NCBI GenBank assembly: GCA_900551395.1
Contig: URVX01000074.1
Location: forward strand, 1 to 6,082
Direction of reading: 5' to 3'
Source: an uncultured Subdoligranulum sp.
GTDB taxonomy: Bacteria > Bacillota > Clostridia > Christensenellales > CAG-314
DNA: 6,082 nucleotides
Part shown: positions 1 through 5,957 of the stretch, one piece after another
How positions within the stretch are numbered: position 1 is the first letter of the stretch
How the letters are laid out: each line of letters opens with the position of its first letter
Made by a program: the position numbers and the translations under genes
The notes under the pieces: model-generated
Seen by the model: the letters and a program-made list of their open reading frames with translations, nothing else
Told to the model about the DNA's origin: nothing
Databases searched by the model: none

Positions 1-1
1 A

Positions 2-961
2 TTTATTCCCGCAATAGCCGGTCAAGACGGAGCTGCCGTGATTGTGGAGCTGCCTTCTTCGCTTACGACAATTACGGCACAACTAAGCAAGTCCTATTGG
101 GGGTATGATGACGTGTCGTATGTTACCGAACCCGCAATCAATCTGTGGTACGGAAAAATAGTTTACGCCAAATCTTTCGGTATTGCCGACATGGGCTCGC
201 AAACCATAGCTGTTTTGCGTTCTTATACTCAGGACGAGTTCGTGATACCTGCCTCCGTAACGGAATTCGGCGACGGCTACGGAATAAGTTCGTTGAAAGT
301 TAAAACTTTTTTAGTAGAAGAAGGAAACGCGACATTCGTTGCTTTTGACGGGTGGCTTTACAAAAAGCTTTCTGCCACCAAGCTGCGCCTTGTCGCAGTG
401 CCGAGACTTACGGAAAAAATTGTGGAGGGAGAACTGGTTTTTCCCGAAACTGCGGGTTATACATTGATTGAAATAGGGGATTATGTATTTTACAACTTTT
501 CCGCAGACGATTTTCTCGGCTTGCACGGAATTTCAAGAATAATTGTTCCTGAGGGGATTGAGAAGATAGGCTTCTGCGCTTTTGCATCATGTCAAAATCT
601 GTTAAGCGTACAACTGCCTTCAACGCTTCGAAAAATCGAAACAGGAGCGTTTTCTCAATGCGAAAATCTGCTTACTGTGGTATTTCAAAACGATTTGGCG
701 CCGGAGCTGGAGGGCGCTCGCTATGCAAAGGACGGCGGAATTTATAGGAACAGCGTTTTTTACGTCAGTTACGGATATTGGGATGAAACAAACGAACAAT
801 ATATAGAATTTCACGGTTTGCCGCTCGATTGCAAATTGTACGTTCCTGATCAATCTTTTGAAGCATATAAACTTGCTCTAGGTCTGCATGCGCTGCAGGA
901 AGACGGAAAGGACACGTATTCCGCTTCCGTTTGCAAAGTCAGCGAAATGTCCGTTGAATGA
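2..961 (+). CDS. BspA-type leucine-rich-repeat (LRR_5) protein, 5'-truncated
   Basis: The reading frame is open from base 2 with no stop, so the gene begins before the window; 319 residues are visible. The GTG at 38 is only an internal codon, preceded in frame by FIPAIAGQDGAA. The clearest repeats lie at about nt 530-697: IIVPEGIEKIGFCAFASCQNL followed by LPSTLRKIETGAFSQCENL, the pattern 'hydrophobic-x-hydrophobic-P-x-x-hydrophobic-x-x-I-x-x-x-A-F-x-x-C-x-x-L' of LRR_5/BspA proteins. Two further family hallmarks are FVAFDGWLYKK (the 'vdGvLY' turn) at about nt 335-370 and LYVPDQSFEAYKLA at about nt 836-877. Such proteins are usually secreted or surface-bound and involved in adhesion, but any signal peptide or anchor would lie outside the window, and no sorting motif is visible at this C-terminus. 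The exact ligand cannot be inferred. The family call is solid; surface location is inferred from the family. Confidence 0.82.
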   Translation, partial: FIPAIAGQDGAAVIVELPSSLTTITAQLSKSYWGYDDVSYVTEPAINLWYGKIVYAKSFGIADMGSQTIAVLRSYTQDEFVIPASVTEFGDGYGISSLKVKTFLVEEGNATFVAFDGWLYKKLSATKLRLVAVPRLTEKIVEGELVFPETAGYTLIEIGDYVFYNFSADDFLGLHGISRIIVPEGIEKIGFCAFASCQNLLSVQLPSTLRKIETGAFSQCENLLTVVFQNDLAPELEGARYAKDGGIYRNSVFYVSYGYWDETNEQYIEFHGLPLDCKLYVPDQSFEAYKLALGLHALQEDGKDTYSASVCKVSEMSVE

Positions 962-980
962 AATCAATGAAATAAAAATA

Positions 981-1005
981 AGGCTGTCTGACGACAGCCT
1001 TTTTG
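981..1005 (+). terminator. Rho-independent terminator after the LRR gene, possibly bidirectional
   Basis: A perfect 8-bp stem, AGGCTGTC (981-988) with GACAGCCT (993-1000), closes a TGAC loop and is followed by TTTT, 20 bases after the LRR stop codon. Read on the minus strand the same hairpin is followed by the T-rich run TATTTTTATTT, so it could also stop transcription coming from nadE, about 280 bp away, for which I see no better terminator. Confidence 0.88.
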
Positions 1006-1276
1006 CTATAACGGGGAACTAAAAAAGGGCGCGCCCCTATTTTCGCACCCAATTTTTGATTTCTTTCCGCTTCCGTCGGATAAATAATTTCTCCGAATTG
1101 TAGTTTTTTTGGAAGGTGCGAAATAAATCATTCCCCGCATAGACCTTGTAAAGGTTTTTACACTAATAAAATGCTCCAATGGGGCTGTTTGTTTCGCACT
1201 TTCTTTAATTTTTATCTTATTTTCCCGAATTTTTCAAAATGCACAGGAATTAAGCCGTCGGGATTATTGAAAATTT
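1006..1276. other. Gene-free AT-rich intergenic region between convergent LRR gene and nadE
   Basis: This stretch lies between the 3' ends of two convergent genes. I find no convincing coding sequence: the plus-strand frame from 1171 to 1374 runs into antisense nadE, lacks a ribosome binding site and has no recognisable content. It does hold three copies of an 8-base motif (listed separately), a GGGCGCGCCC palindrome at 1027-1036, and several A/T runs. On the minus strand it would be the nadE 3' untranslated region if transcription continues to the hairpin at 981-1000. Confidence 0.6.
1041..1199. repeat. Three copies of TTTCGCAC in mixed orientation
   Basis: TTTCGCACC lies at 1041-1049, its exact inverse GGTGCGAAA at 1115-1123, and TTTCGCAC again at 1192-1199. 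The spacings are about 74 and 77 bases from start to start. The middle copy could pair with either flanking copy in RNA, giving two mutually exclusive long-range stems. No function is known to me. The match is short, so chance is possible, but three 8-9-mers at near-even spacing within 160 bases is more than I would expect. Confidence 0.4.
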
Positions 1277-1287
1277 CTAGTCCCGAC
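1257..1287 (-). other. Inverted repeat enclosing the nadE stop codon
   Basis: GTCGGGA (1257-1263) and TCCCGAC (1281-1287) form a perfect 7-bp inverted repeat whose 17-base loop contains the nadE TAG stop at 1277-1279. On the minus strand the arm is followed by GGCTTAATTCC rather than a T-run, so it is not a normal intrinsic terminator; it may shape or protect the 3' end of the message. Confidence 0.35.
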
Positions 1288-2029
1288 CGAAAACGGGAGG
1301 CATTTTCCGCTTGTGCTCGTTCCTTTTGTAAACAGAGTCGATTTTTTCCTTTGTTTCCCGATTTGCGCGATTGAAAAGTATATAGTCGTCGATTTCCGCG
1401 TATGTCATGCCCAGCTCCTGCTCGTCGGTCTGTCCTTCCCAAAGACCTGCGGAGGGCTTTTTGTCAATTATGGTCTGCGGCGCGCCGAGGAACCGCAGAA
1501 AATTCAGCACTTCTCTCACGGTCAGGTCGCCTATGGGGTTGAAGTCGTAGCCGCCGTCTCCCCATTTCGTGAAATATCCCATGGTATTTTCGCTGCGGTT
1601 GCCCGTGCCCGCGACGAGGCAGCCTTCCGTTTGCGCTATGAGATATAGGGTGGTCATCCTGAGGCGCGGATTTACGTTAGCGGCGGATTTTTTTATCGTT
1701 TCCGCGTCGGCTGCTGAGTTTAATGCGTGGCTCGCCGCGCTCGTCAGAGCGCGCTTTGCTTCCGTTATATCCACGGTTCGGGTTTCTATGCCGAATTTAT
1801 CTGCAAGCCGCTTGGCGTCCTCCGTATCGGAGGCGTAGTTTTGTCTGCTTTCGCACGGCATGATTACGCCTATCGTTTTTTCGGGACAAGCCGCCTTGCA
1901 CAGGATACCCGTAAGCGCGCAATCCTTGCCGCCGCTGTTGCCGAACACGACGCCTTTTGCGCCGCTTTCCTCGATTATGCGCTTTATCCACGCCGTTCTC
2001 GCTTCCTTTTCCTTTGCCCAATCTCTCAT
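1277..2029 (-). CDS. nadE: NH3-dependent NAD+ synthetase
   Basis: This enzyme makes the final step of NAD biosynthesis, converting deamido-NAD (nicotinic acid adenine dinucleotide), ATP and ammonia to NAD+, AMP and pyrophosphate in the cytoplasm. The 250-residue length without a nitrilase-type glutaminase domain marks the ammonia-using form. Visible motifs are the pyrophosphatase loop SGGKDC (32-37), NPRLRM (120-125), GTGNRSE (141-147), TKWGDGGYDFNPIGDLT (154-170) and PSAGLWEGQTDEQELGM (192-208). The start ATG at 2027-2029 is chosen because AAAGGAG (2036-2042) sits six bases ahead of it and homologues begin with a similar MRDW-like sequence. An ATG seven codons further up (2048-2050) would overlap mnmG and has no comparable site. 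Odd point: the last residue of the usual SGGxDS loop is Cys37 (TGC, 1919-1921) instead of Ser. The gene is second in an operon with mnmG. Family assignment is secure; activity with Cys37 is inferred. Confidence 0.94.
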   Translation of the reverse strand: MRDWAKEKEARTAWIKRIIEESGAKGVVFGNSGGKDCALTGILCKAACPEKTIGVIMPCESRQNYASDTEDAKRLADKFGIETRTVDITEAKRALTSAASHALNSAADAETIKKSAANVNPRLRMTTLYLIAQTEGCLVAGTGNRSENTMGYFTKWGDGGYDFNPIGDLTVREVLNFLRFLGAPQTIIDKKPSAGLWEGQTDEQELGMTYAEIDDYILFNRANRETKEKIDSVYKRNEHKRKMPPVFGRD

Positions 2030-2030
2030 G

Positions 2031-3926
2031 TCAATCTCCTTTGTCTTCATTTCTCGACCTTAACGCCAGCCAAACCGACAAAACCTGAATATCTGCGGGG
2101 CTGACGCCGCTGATTTCGCTTGCGCGCAGCAGGTTTTCGGGGGCGAATTTGTTTAGCTTTAAAGCGGCCTCGTTTTTCAAGCCTTTTATCAGCTTGAAAT
2201 CCGTTCCTTGCGGCAGTTTTTTCGCCTCCAGCGCCGCTTGAGACTTCATCTGCGCTTCCGCTTTTGCAATGTAGCCGGCATATTTTATTTCCGTCTCGAA
2301 GCTTTCCAGCTCGTTTTGCGGAATACCGCTGAACACACCCTCGTTTACAAGCATTTCTATCCGGACGGCGGGACGCTTCAGCAACGCGGATATCGTTGCG
2401 CCGTTGTCCGTCGGTTTTTCGCCCGCCTGAGCGAGTATGCGGTTTGCCGTGTCGGGCGCAAGAGCGCTTTCCGCCGATTTTTTCATGTGTTCCAGCCGCT
2501 TGAGACGCTCGGAAAATTTTTCAAACCTTTGGTCGTCCACAAGCCCCAGCTCGCGCCCCAACGGCGTGAGACGCAAATCCGCGTTGTCCTGTCTGAGAAT
2601 CAGGCGGTGCTCCGCGCGTCCCGTCATCATTCTGTATGGCTCGTCCACTCCCTTAGCGGTAATGTCGTCTATCAGCACGCCGATATAAGAGCTGTTGCGG
2701 CTCAGAACAAACGGGGGCTGTTTTTTGAAGAAACGCGCCGCGTTTATGCCTGCGACAAGCCCCTGACCGGCCGCCTCCTCGTAGCCGCTCGTGCCGCAAA
2801 TCTGACCCGCAAAAAACAATCCCCCGTGCCTTTTGGACATGAGAGAGGAGTCAAGCTCCGTAGGGTCGATGCAGTCGTATTCTATGGCGTAGGCGTCGCG
2901 CATTATTGCCGCGTTTTCAAGCCCCTTGACAGTGCGTATGATTTCCCGCTGCACGCAAACGGGCATAGAGCTTGACAGCCCGGCAACATAAATTTCTTCG
3001 GTGTCCTCGCCCTCCGGCTCCAGAAAAATCTGATGACGTTCCTTGTCGGCGAATCTTATTACCTTGTCTTCTATAGACGGGCAGTATCTGGGACCTACGC
3101 CCCGTATGGAGCCGTTGTAAATCGGAGCCTTTTCCTTGTGCCGAAGTATAACCTCTTTGGTTTCGGGCGTAGTGTAGGTCAGGTAACATTCGCGTTTGTT
3201 GGTTGCCTGCCCGTTCAAATAGGAAAGCGGCAGCGATTCTTCGCCCTCCTGTCTTTCGGTTGCGGAAAAATCCACGCTGCGGCGGTGTATGCGCGCGGGC
3301 GTGCCTGTTTTGAAGCGTCTTAGCTCGAAGCCGAGCTTTTTCAGATATGCCGAAAGCCCGTAGCAGCCCGCAAAGCCGTTGGGACCCTGCTTTTTGTTGT
3401 AGCGGCCTACGAAAATTTTGCTGGACAAATAAACGCCTGTGGCGACTACAAGCGACACGCAGCGGTATTTTTCTCCCGCGGCGGTCTCCACCTGCCAAAG
3501 CGCGTCCGGGCGACTCGAATCCGCGCTGCCGCCTTGCTTGACGATTTTTTTGATTTTAACGGCTTCGCCCTGCCGCAAAGAAAGTCCCGGAGTTTGCTCC
3601 AGACATTTTTTAAATTCGGCGTGATAAGCGTTTTTGTCCACCTGCGCACGAGGGCTGTATACGGCAGGACCCTTGCTTTTGTTGAGCATACGCATTTGCA
3701 GCGTGCATTTGTCGGCGATGAGAGCCATTTGCCCGCCCAGCGCGTCGATTTCCTTTACAATCTGCCCCTTTGCCGTGCCGCCTATGCTGGGATTGCATGC
3801 CAAAAAAGCCACAGCGTCGAGGTTTGCTGCAAGAACGAGAGTTTTACAATTCAGTTTTGCGGCGGCGACTGCCGCTTCGCAGCCCGCGTGTCCCGCTCCG
3901 ATAACGATGACGTCGAAAAAATCCAT
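2031..3926 (-). CDS. mnmG: tRNA uridine-5-carboxymethylaminomethyl(34) synthesis enzyme MnmG
   Basis: MnmG (GidA) is the FAD-binding partner of the GTPase MnmE; together they install the carboxymethylaminomethyl group on wobble U34 of several tRNAs, which stabilises reading of A/G-ending codons. The protein has 631 residues, the usual length. Visible motifs are the N-terminal Rossmann FAD site IGAGHAG (9-15), ACNPSIGGTAKGQIVKEIDALGG (from 43, with Cys44), MLNKSKGPAVYSPRAQ (80-95), FKTGTPARI (205-213), GPRYCPSIEDKV (278-289, with the second conserved cysteine Cys282), GYEEAAGQGLVAGINAA (381-397), RAEHRLILRQDNADLRLT (437-454) and the C-terminal ISGVSPADI (605-613) of the helical MnmE/tRNA-binding domain. 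The ATG at 3924-3926 is preferred over the GTG at 3972-3974 because the promoter lies between the two, and because the protein then begins directly at the FAD fold. The ribosome site is modest (GGAAG, 3937-3941, 10 bases away). mnmE, rsmG and parA, common neighbours in other bacteria, are not seen here; nadE follows directly instead. Confidence 0.97.
   Translation of the reverse strand: MDFFDVIVIGAGHAGCEAAVAAAKLNCKTLVLAANLDAVAFLACNPSIGGTAKGQIVKEIDALGGQMALIADKCTLQMRMLNKSKGPAVYSPRAQVDKNAYHAEFKKCLEQTPGLSLRQGEAVKIKKIVKQGGSADSSRPDALWQVETAAGEKYRCVSLVVATGVYLSSKIFVGRYNKKQGPNGFAGCYGLSAYLKKLGFELRRFKTGTPARIHRRSVDFSATERQEGEESLPLSYLNGQATNKRECYLTYTTPETKEVILRHKEKAPIYNGSIRGVGPRYCPSIEDKVIRFADKERHQIFLEPEGEDTEEIYVAGLSSSMPVCVQREIIRTVKGLENAAIMRDAYAIEYDCIDPTELDSSLMSKRHGGLFFAGQICGTSGYEEAAGQGLVAGINAARFFKKQPPFVLSRNSSYIGVLIDDITAKGVDEPYRMMTGRAEHRLILRQDNADLRLTPLGRELGLVDDQRFEKFSERLKRLEHMKKSAESALAPDTANRILAQAGEKPTDNGATISALLKRPAVRIEMLVNEGVFSGIPQNELESFETEIKYAGYIAKAEAQMKSQAALEAKKLPQGTDFKLIKGLKNEAALKLNKFAPENLLRASEISGVSPADIQVLSVWLALRSRNEDKGD
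2036..2042 (-). promoter_or_regulatory. Ribosome binding site of nadE embedded in the mnmG 3' end
   Basis: On the minus strand AAAGGAG is followed by ATTGAC and then the nadE ATG. The same bases encode the last codons of mnmG (Lys-Gly-Asp-stop), and the mnmG TGA (2031-2033) is separated from the nadE ATG by a single C. This spacing decides the nadE start at 2029 and suggests translational coupling, with the ribosome finishing mnmG close to where it must start on nadE. Confidence 0.85.
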
Positions 3927-3956
3927 ATATTTTTCGCTTCCGAAATTGATAATGTT

Positions 3957-3985
3957 ATTATACCACGTTTGCACGTCTGTTTAAA
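3957..3985 (-). promoter_or_regulatory. Sigma-A-type extended -10 promoter for mnmG-nadE
   Basis: On the minus strand TGGTATAAT (3957-3965) is a perfect -10 hexamer with the TGn extension. Seventeen bases upstream is TTTAAA (3980-3985), a four-of-six match to the -35 consensus, which is common with extended -10 sites. Transcription would begin near 3950, giving a leader of about 24 bases before the mnmG ATG at 3926. It lies inside the longer frame that starts at 3974 and therefore argues against that start. Confidence 0.75.
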
Positions 3986-4014
3986 AGTTTTTTAGTGAGG
4001 TGGGGAGGGTATAT

Positions 4015-4042
4015 TTGAAATTATTTTAAAATAAGATAAAAA
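4015..4042 (+). promoter_or_regulatory. Possible promoter for spmAB with 14-bp AT palindrome in the spacer
   Basis: TTGAAA (4015-4020) followed after 16 bases by TAAAAA (4037-4042) is a plausible but imperfect vegetative-type promoter. The perfect palindrome TTATTTTAAAATAA fills 4021-4034, i.e. most of the spacer, and could be a repressor site or simply AT-rich DNA. In Bacillus subtilis spmAB is read by a mother-cell sporulation sigma factor; I looked for such -35/-10 elements and found no convincing match, so the real promoter may differ. Confidence 0.3.
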
Positions 4043-4094
4043 GACAAGCCCTGCGCTCAATCTGTCGGGCGCGGATCGAGGGGGAAAATCGATA

Positions 4095-4718
4095 ATGGGA
4101 ATTATCTGGATTCTGCTCATGGTTGTAAGCATAGGGATTATGATGTTTTCCGATCCCGCCGGAGTTCTGAGCGCCATGACGGCGTCTGTCAACGAGTCGC
4201 TTCTGCTGTGCGTAAAAATGTGCGGAGTCTACTGCGTGTGGCTGGGCTTCATCAAAATCATGGAGGATATAAACGCGCTTAAGGCGGTGGGCAGCCTGCT
4301 GCGTCCGCTGATAGAAAAGCTGTTCGGGCAGGTCAATCCCAAAGCAAAGGATTATCTCGTAGTCAACATAAGCGCAAACCTGATAGGAGTAGCCAATGCA
4401 GCGACGCCCACCGCTATCAAGGCGATAGGGGAAATGAACAGAGGCGACGTAAAAATGACCAGAGGTATGGCAATGCTGTTTGTCATAAACGCCACGGGAA
4501 TAGAGCTTTTGCCCTCGACGGTTATGAGCATGCGCGCGGCTGCCGGCAGCGCTAGCCCCGCCGATATATTGCTGCCGTCTTTTATCGTCAACGTCGTCAC
4601 AACCGCGATAGGCATCTTGCTCGTATGTTTATTGTATAAAAAAGAGTTGGACAAAAGCGCTTCGGAAAAATCTGATACGTACAATGTTTCGTCTCCGCTT
4701 TCGGACAGGCGGGCGTGA
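4095..4718 (+). CDS. spmA: Spore maturation protein A
   Basis: SpmA is an integral membrane protein of the nucleoside-recognition (Gate) family that, with SpmB, is needed for dehydration of the spore core in Bacillus and Clostridium; the transported substrate is not established. This 207-residue protein has hydrophobic segments at about 3-18, 35-56, 87-104, 124-141 and 161-181. Family signatures are CVWLGFIKIMED (47-58), the glycine/asparagine-rich core NLIGVANAATPTAIKAIGEM (95-114), and NATGIELLPSTVMSMRAA (132-149), all matching SpmA proteins as I know them. The ATG has GAGGGGG (4078-4084) ten bases upstream. It is slightly longer than the B. subtilis protein because of a polar tail (about 184-207, rich in S, D and K). 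spmB follows after 80 bases on the same strand. dacB, the usual upstream partner in B. subtilis, is absent; the neighbour is divergent mnmG. The role in sporulation is inferred from the family. Confidence 0.93.
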   Translation: MGIIWILLMVVSIGIMMFSDPAGVLSAMTASVNESLLLCVKMCGVYCVWLGFIKIMEDINALKAVGSLLRPLIEKLFGQVNPKAKDYLVVNISANLIGVANAATPTAIKAIGEMNRGDVKMTRGMAMLFVINATGIELLPSTVMSMRAAAGSASPADILLPSFIVNVVTTAIGILLVCLLYKKELDKSASEKSDTYNVSSPLSDRRA

Positions 4719-4725
4719 AGCCCGC
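4709..4725 (+). other. Hairpin spanning the spmA stop codon
   Basis: GCGGGC (4709-4714) and GCCCGC (4720-4725) form a 6-bp GC stem around the loop GTGAA, which includes the spmA TGA (4716-4718). There is no T-run, so it should not terminate transcription. It lies in the unusually long 80-base gap before spmB and may influence message processing or the ratio of the two products. Confidence 0.4.
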
Positions 4726-4798
4726 GTAGCGGCGCGATTGACGTTGAGCTTTCCGGCTGTCCGTTTTTGTGCGTGCGGAATTGTAAAGAGGACATAAA

Positions 4799-5305
4799 AT
4801 GGGAGATTACATTGTTCCGATATTATTCGTCTCGCTGATACTGATTGCGGCGATAAAAAAGAAAAATCCGTATCAGTGCATGATAGAGGGAGCAAAGGAG
4901 GGCTTTTCCGCTTCTTTCGGACTGTTTCCCAATATTATGGCGATTTTTCTCGCGCTCACCCTCATGCAGGCAAGCGGACTCAGCGACATGCTGAGCCGTC
5001 TGCTTGCCGCTCCGCTGCAATGGCTCGGCATCCCCAAAGAGCTGGCAGGACTTGTGGTGCTGCGTCCCGTCAGCGGCAGCGGTAGTCTTGCAATGCTCAA
5101 CGACGTGCTCACCAAATACGGTCCGGACAGCTATATCGGTCGCTGCGCGACCATGATTGTGGACGGATGCGACACTGTGTTTTACATCGCTACCATTTAT
5201 TTCGCGCAAACCAAAGTCAAAAACACCGGCAAAGCGATTGCTATCGCGTTGTTCGTTTCTTTTTTAAGCTGTCTGTTGGGCTGCTGGCTGTGCAGGATTA
5301 TGTGA
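4799..5305 (+). CDS. spmB: Spore maturation protein B
   Basis: SpmB is the membrane partner of SpmA in spore core dehydration and shares the Gate-domain fold. The 168-residue protein is close to the usual length of about 175. Hydrophobic segments lie at about 5-20, 41-56, 82-90, 117-134 and 146-166. Family signatures are EGAKEGF (30-36), LRPVSGSGSLAML (88-100), KYGPDSYIGR (106-115) and CDTVFYIATIYF (124-135), the last two being the most diagnostic of SpmB. The start has a strong ribosome site, AAGAGGA (4786-4792), six bases before ATG, so it is translated independently of spmA despite the 80-base gap. I see no separate promoter in the gap. The stop is two bases from the start of a terminator hairpin, marking the end of the operon. 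The family call is secure; an active role in spores is inferred. Confidence 0.93.
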   Translation: MGDYIVPILFVSLILIAAIKKKNPYQCMIEGAKEGFSASFGLFPNIMAIFLALTLMQASGLSDMLSRLLAAPLQWLGIPKELAGLVVLRPVSGSGSLAMLNDVLTKYGPDSYIGRCATMIVDGCDTVFYIATIYFAQTKVKNTGKAIAIALFVSFLSCLLGCWLCRIM

Positions 5306-5938
5306 AAAAAGCCGTCGTGTCGACGGCTTTCGTTTTAGAAGCTTTTTAACTATGATTGTTGTCGGTTTTGTCCGAGTCAAAAGGATCGTAGGATTTTTGC
5401 GCGTTCTCGAAAGGGGGTTTTGACGAGGAGTCGAAATTTCCGAAGCGTTCTGGCGATATTGACTGTAGTTGGCGTTTTCAGGCAGATGATGAGCTTCTTT
5501 GAGAGAAATTATGCCGACAATCGCTGCGGCAAGATATGCCGCCATAACTATTATCGTCGTAAAATCGAATTCGCCCATAAACATATCGTACAAAGAACTC
5601 AAAACGCTTAGCAAATCGATGACTACGAAAAATATTACTATGCCGTTCCGCTCGTTTATTCTGCCGTCGGCTTTGATTTGAGGCGATTTGAGCAGCTTGA
5701 CGGAAAACACTATCATAACGACGCTTACGGCGATTAAAATTACGCCCGCGATAATAACGACGGATGTGAAAATGGAGTCGACGAAGTCGGTCTGCGAAGG
5801 ATCGACAGAGCTTTTGATCAGCTCGACTATCCATCTGCTCCAAAACATGAACACTAAACCGCCTAAGGCTAAAATAATTCCGAAAATCAAATTGATTATT
5901 CCTACTGCTTTCTGCAGCTTTACTTTTTTGTAGTTCAT
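5264..5938 (-). CDS. Unrecognised four-helix membrane protein, probable frameshift near its 3' end
   Basis: I do not recognise a family. As read, the frame gives 224 residues. Four hydrophobic segments lie at about 12-32, 56-80, 99-117 and 126-146, joined by short charged loops, with a basic N-terminus (MNYKKVKLQK) that fits an N-in topology; it is an inner-membrane protein by appearance. The ATG at 5936-5938 is chosen because GGGAGGAG (5946-5953) lies seven bases upstream; the frame can be extended to 5986, but that part covers the ribosome site and promoter. After residue 166 the frame becomes basic and unnatural (for example TPRQNPLSRTRKNPT), passes through the terminator hairpin and overlaps spmB antisense. 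Shifting by -1 at about 5440 gives an acidic Ser/Asp/Asn-rich tail of 31 residues ending in TAA at 5346-5348, for a protein of 197 residues. So the functional gene is more likely 5346-5938 with one base lost in the GG at 5440-5441, by error or true mutation. Confidence 0.7.
   Translation of the reverse strand: MNYKKVKLQKAVGIINLIFGIILALGGLVFMFWSRWIVELIKSSVDPSQTDFVDSIFTSVVIIAGVILIAVSVVMIVFSVKLLKSPQIKADGRINERNGIVIFFVVIDLLSVLSSLYDMFMGEFDFTTIIVMAAYLAAAIVGIISLKEAHHLPENANYSQYRQNASEISTPRQNPLSRTRKNPTILLTRTKPTTIIVKKLLKRKPSTRRLFSHNPAQPAAQQTA
5308..5336. terminator. Bidirectional terminator between spmB and the convergent membrane protein gene
   Basis: AAAGCCGTCG (5308-5317) and CGACGGCTTT (5321-5330) form a perfect 10-bp stem with a TGT loop. 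On the plus strand it is followed by CGTTTTAG, on the minus strand by a run of T (reverse of the AAAAAA at 5305-5310). It starts two bases after the spmB stop and lies 16 bases beyond the stop that the minus-strand gene would have if its frameshift were repaired (5346-5348). Confidence 0.9.
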
Positions 5939-5957
5939 AAAAATTCTCCTCCCTTGA

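Noticed and set aside
1027..1036. GGGCGCGCCC palindrome beside an A/T run, possible minus-strand terminator
   Set aside because: As a hairpin it leaves only a 3-4-bp stem; it is too small to support a terminator call.
1143..1159. ACCTT-GTA-AAGGT followed by TTTT, terminator-like
   Set aside because: The 5-bp stem is too weak and AT-rich, and a much stronger terminator already lies upstream at 981-1005.
1171..1374. 67-codon plus-strand frame in the nadE downstream region
   Set aside because: It crosses into antisense nadE, has no ribosome site, and its sequence looks like random AT-rich translation.
2208..2975. 255-codon plus-strand frame opposite mnmG
   Set aside because: It is antisense to conserved mnmG motifs, Arg/Phe/Val-rich like other shadows of this GC pattern, and has no ribosome site.
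3534..3995. 153-codon plus-strand frame opposite the mnmG 5' end
   Set aside because: It covers the antisense of the FAD-binding region and the mnmG promoter, with no start signal of its own.
4015..4032. Four-codon leader peptide TTG AAA TTA TTT TAA behind the purine-rich block
   Set aside because: It is tiny, starts at TTG, overlaps the putative promoter and has no attenuator structure after it.
4352..4795. 147-codon minus-strand frame opposite spmA
   Set aside because: It mirrors the spmA codons, lacks a Shine-Dalgarno site and has no recognisable content.
5430..5450. Programmed -1 ribosomal frameshift in the membrane protein gene
   Set aside because: No X-XXY-YYZ slippery heptamer is in register with the frame and no clear downstream pseudoknot is visible; an indel is simpler.
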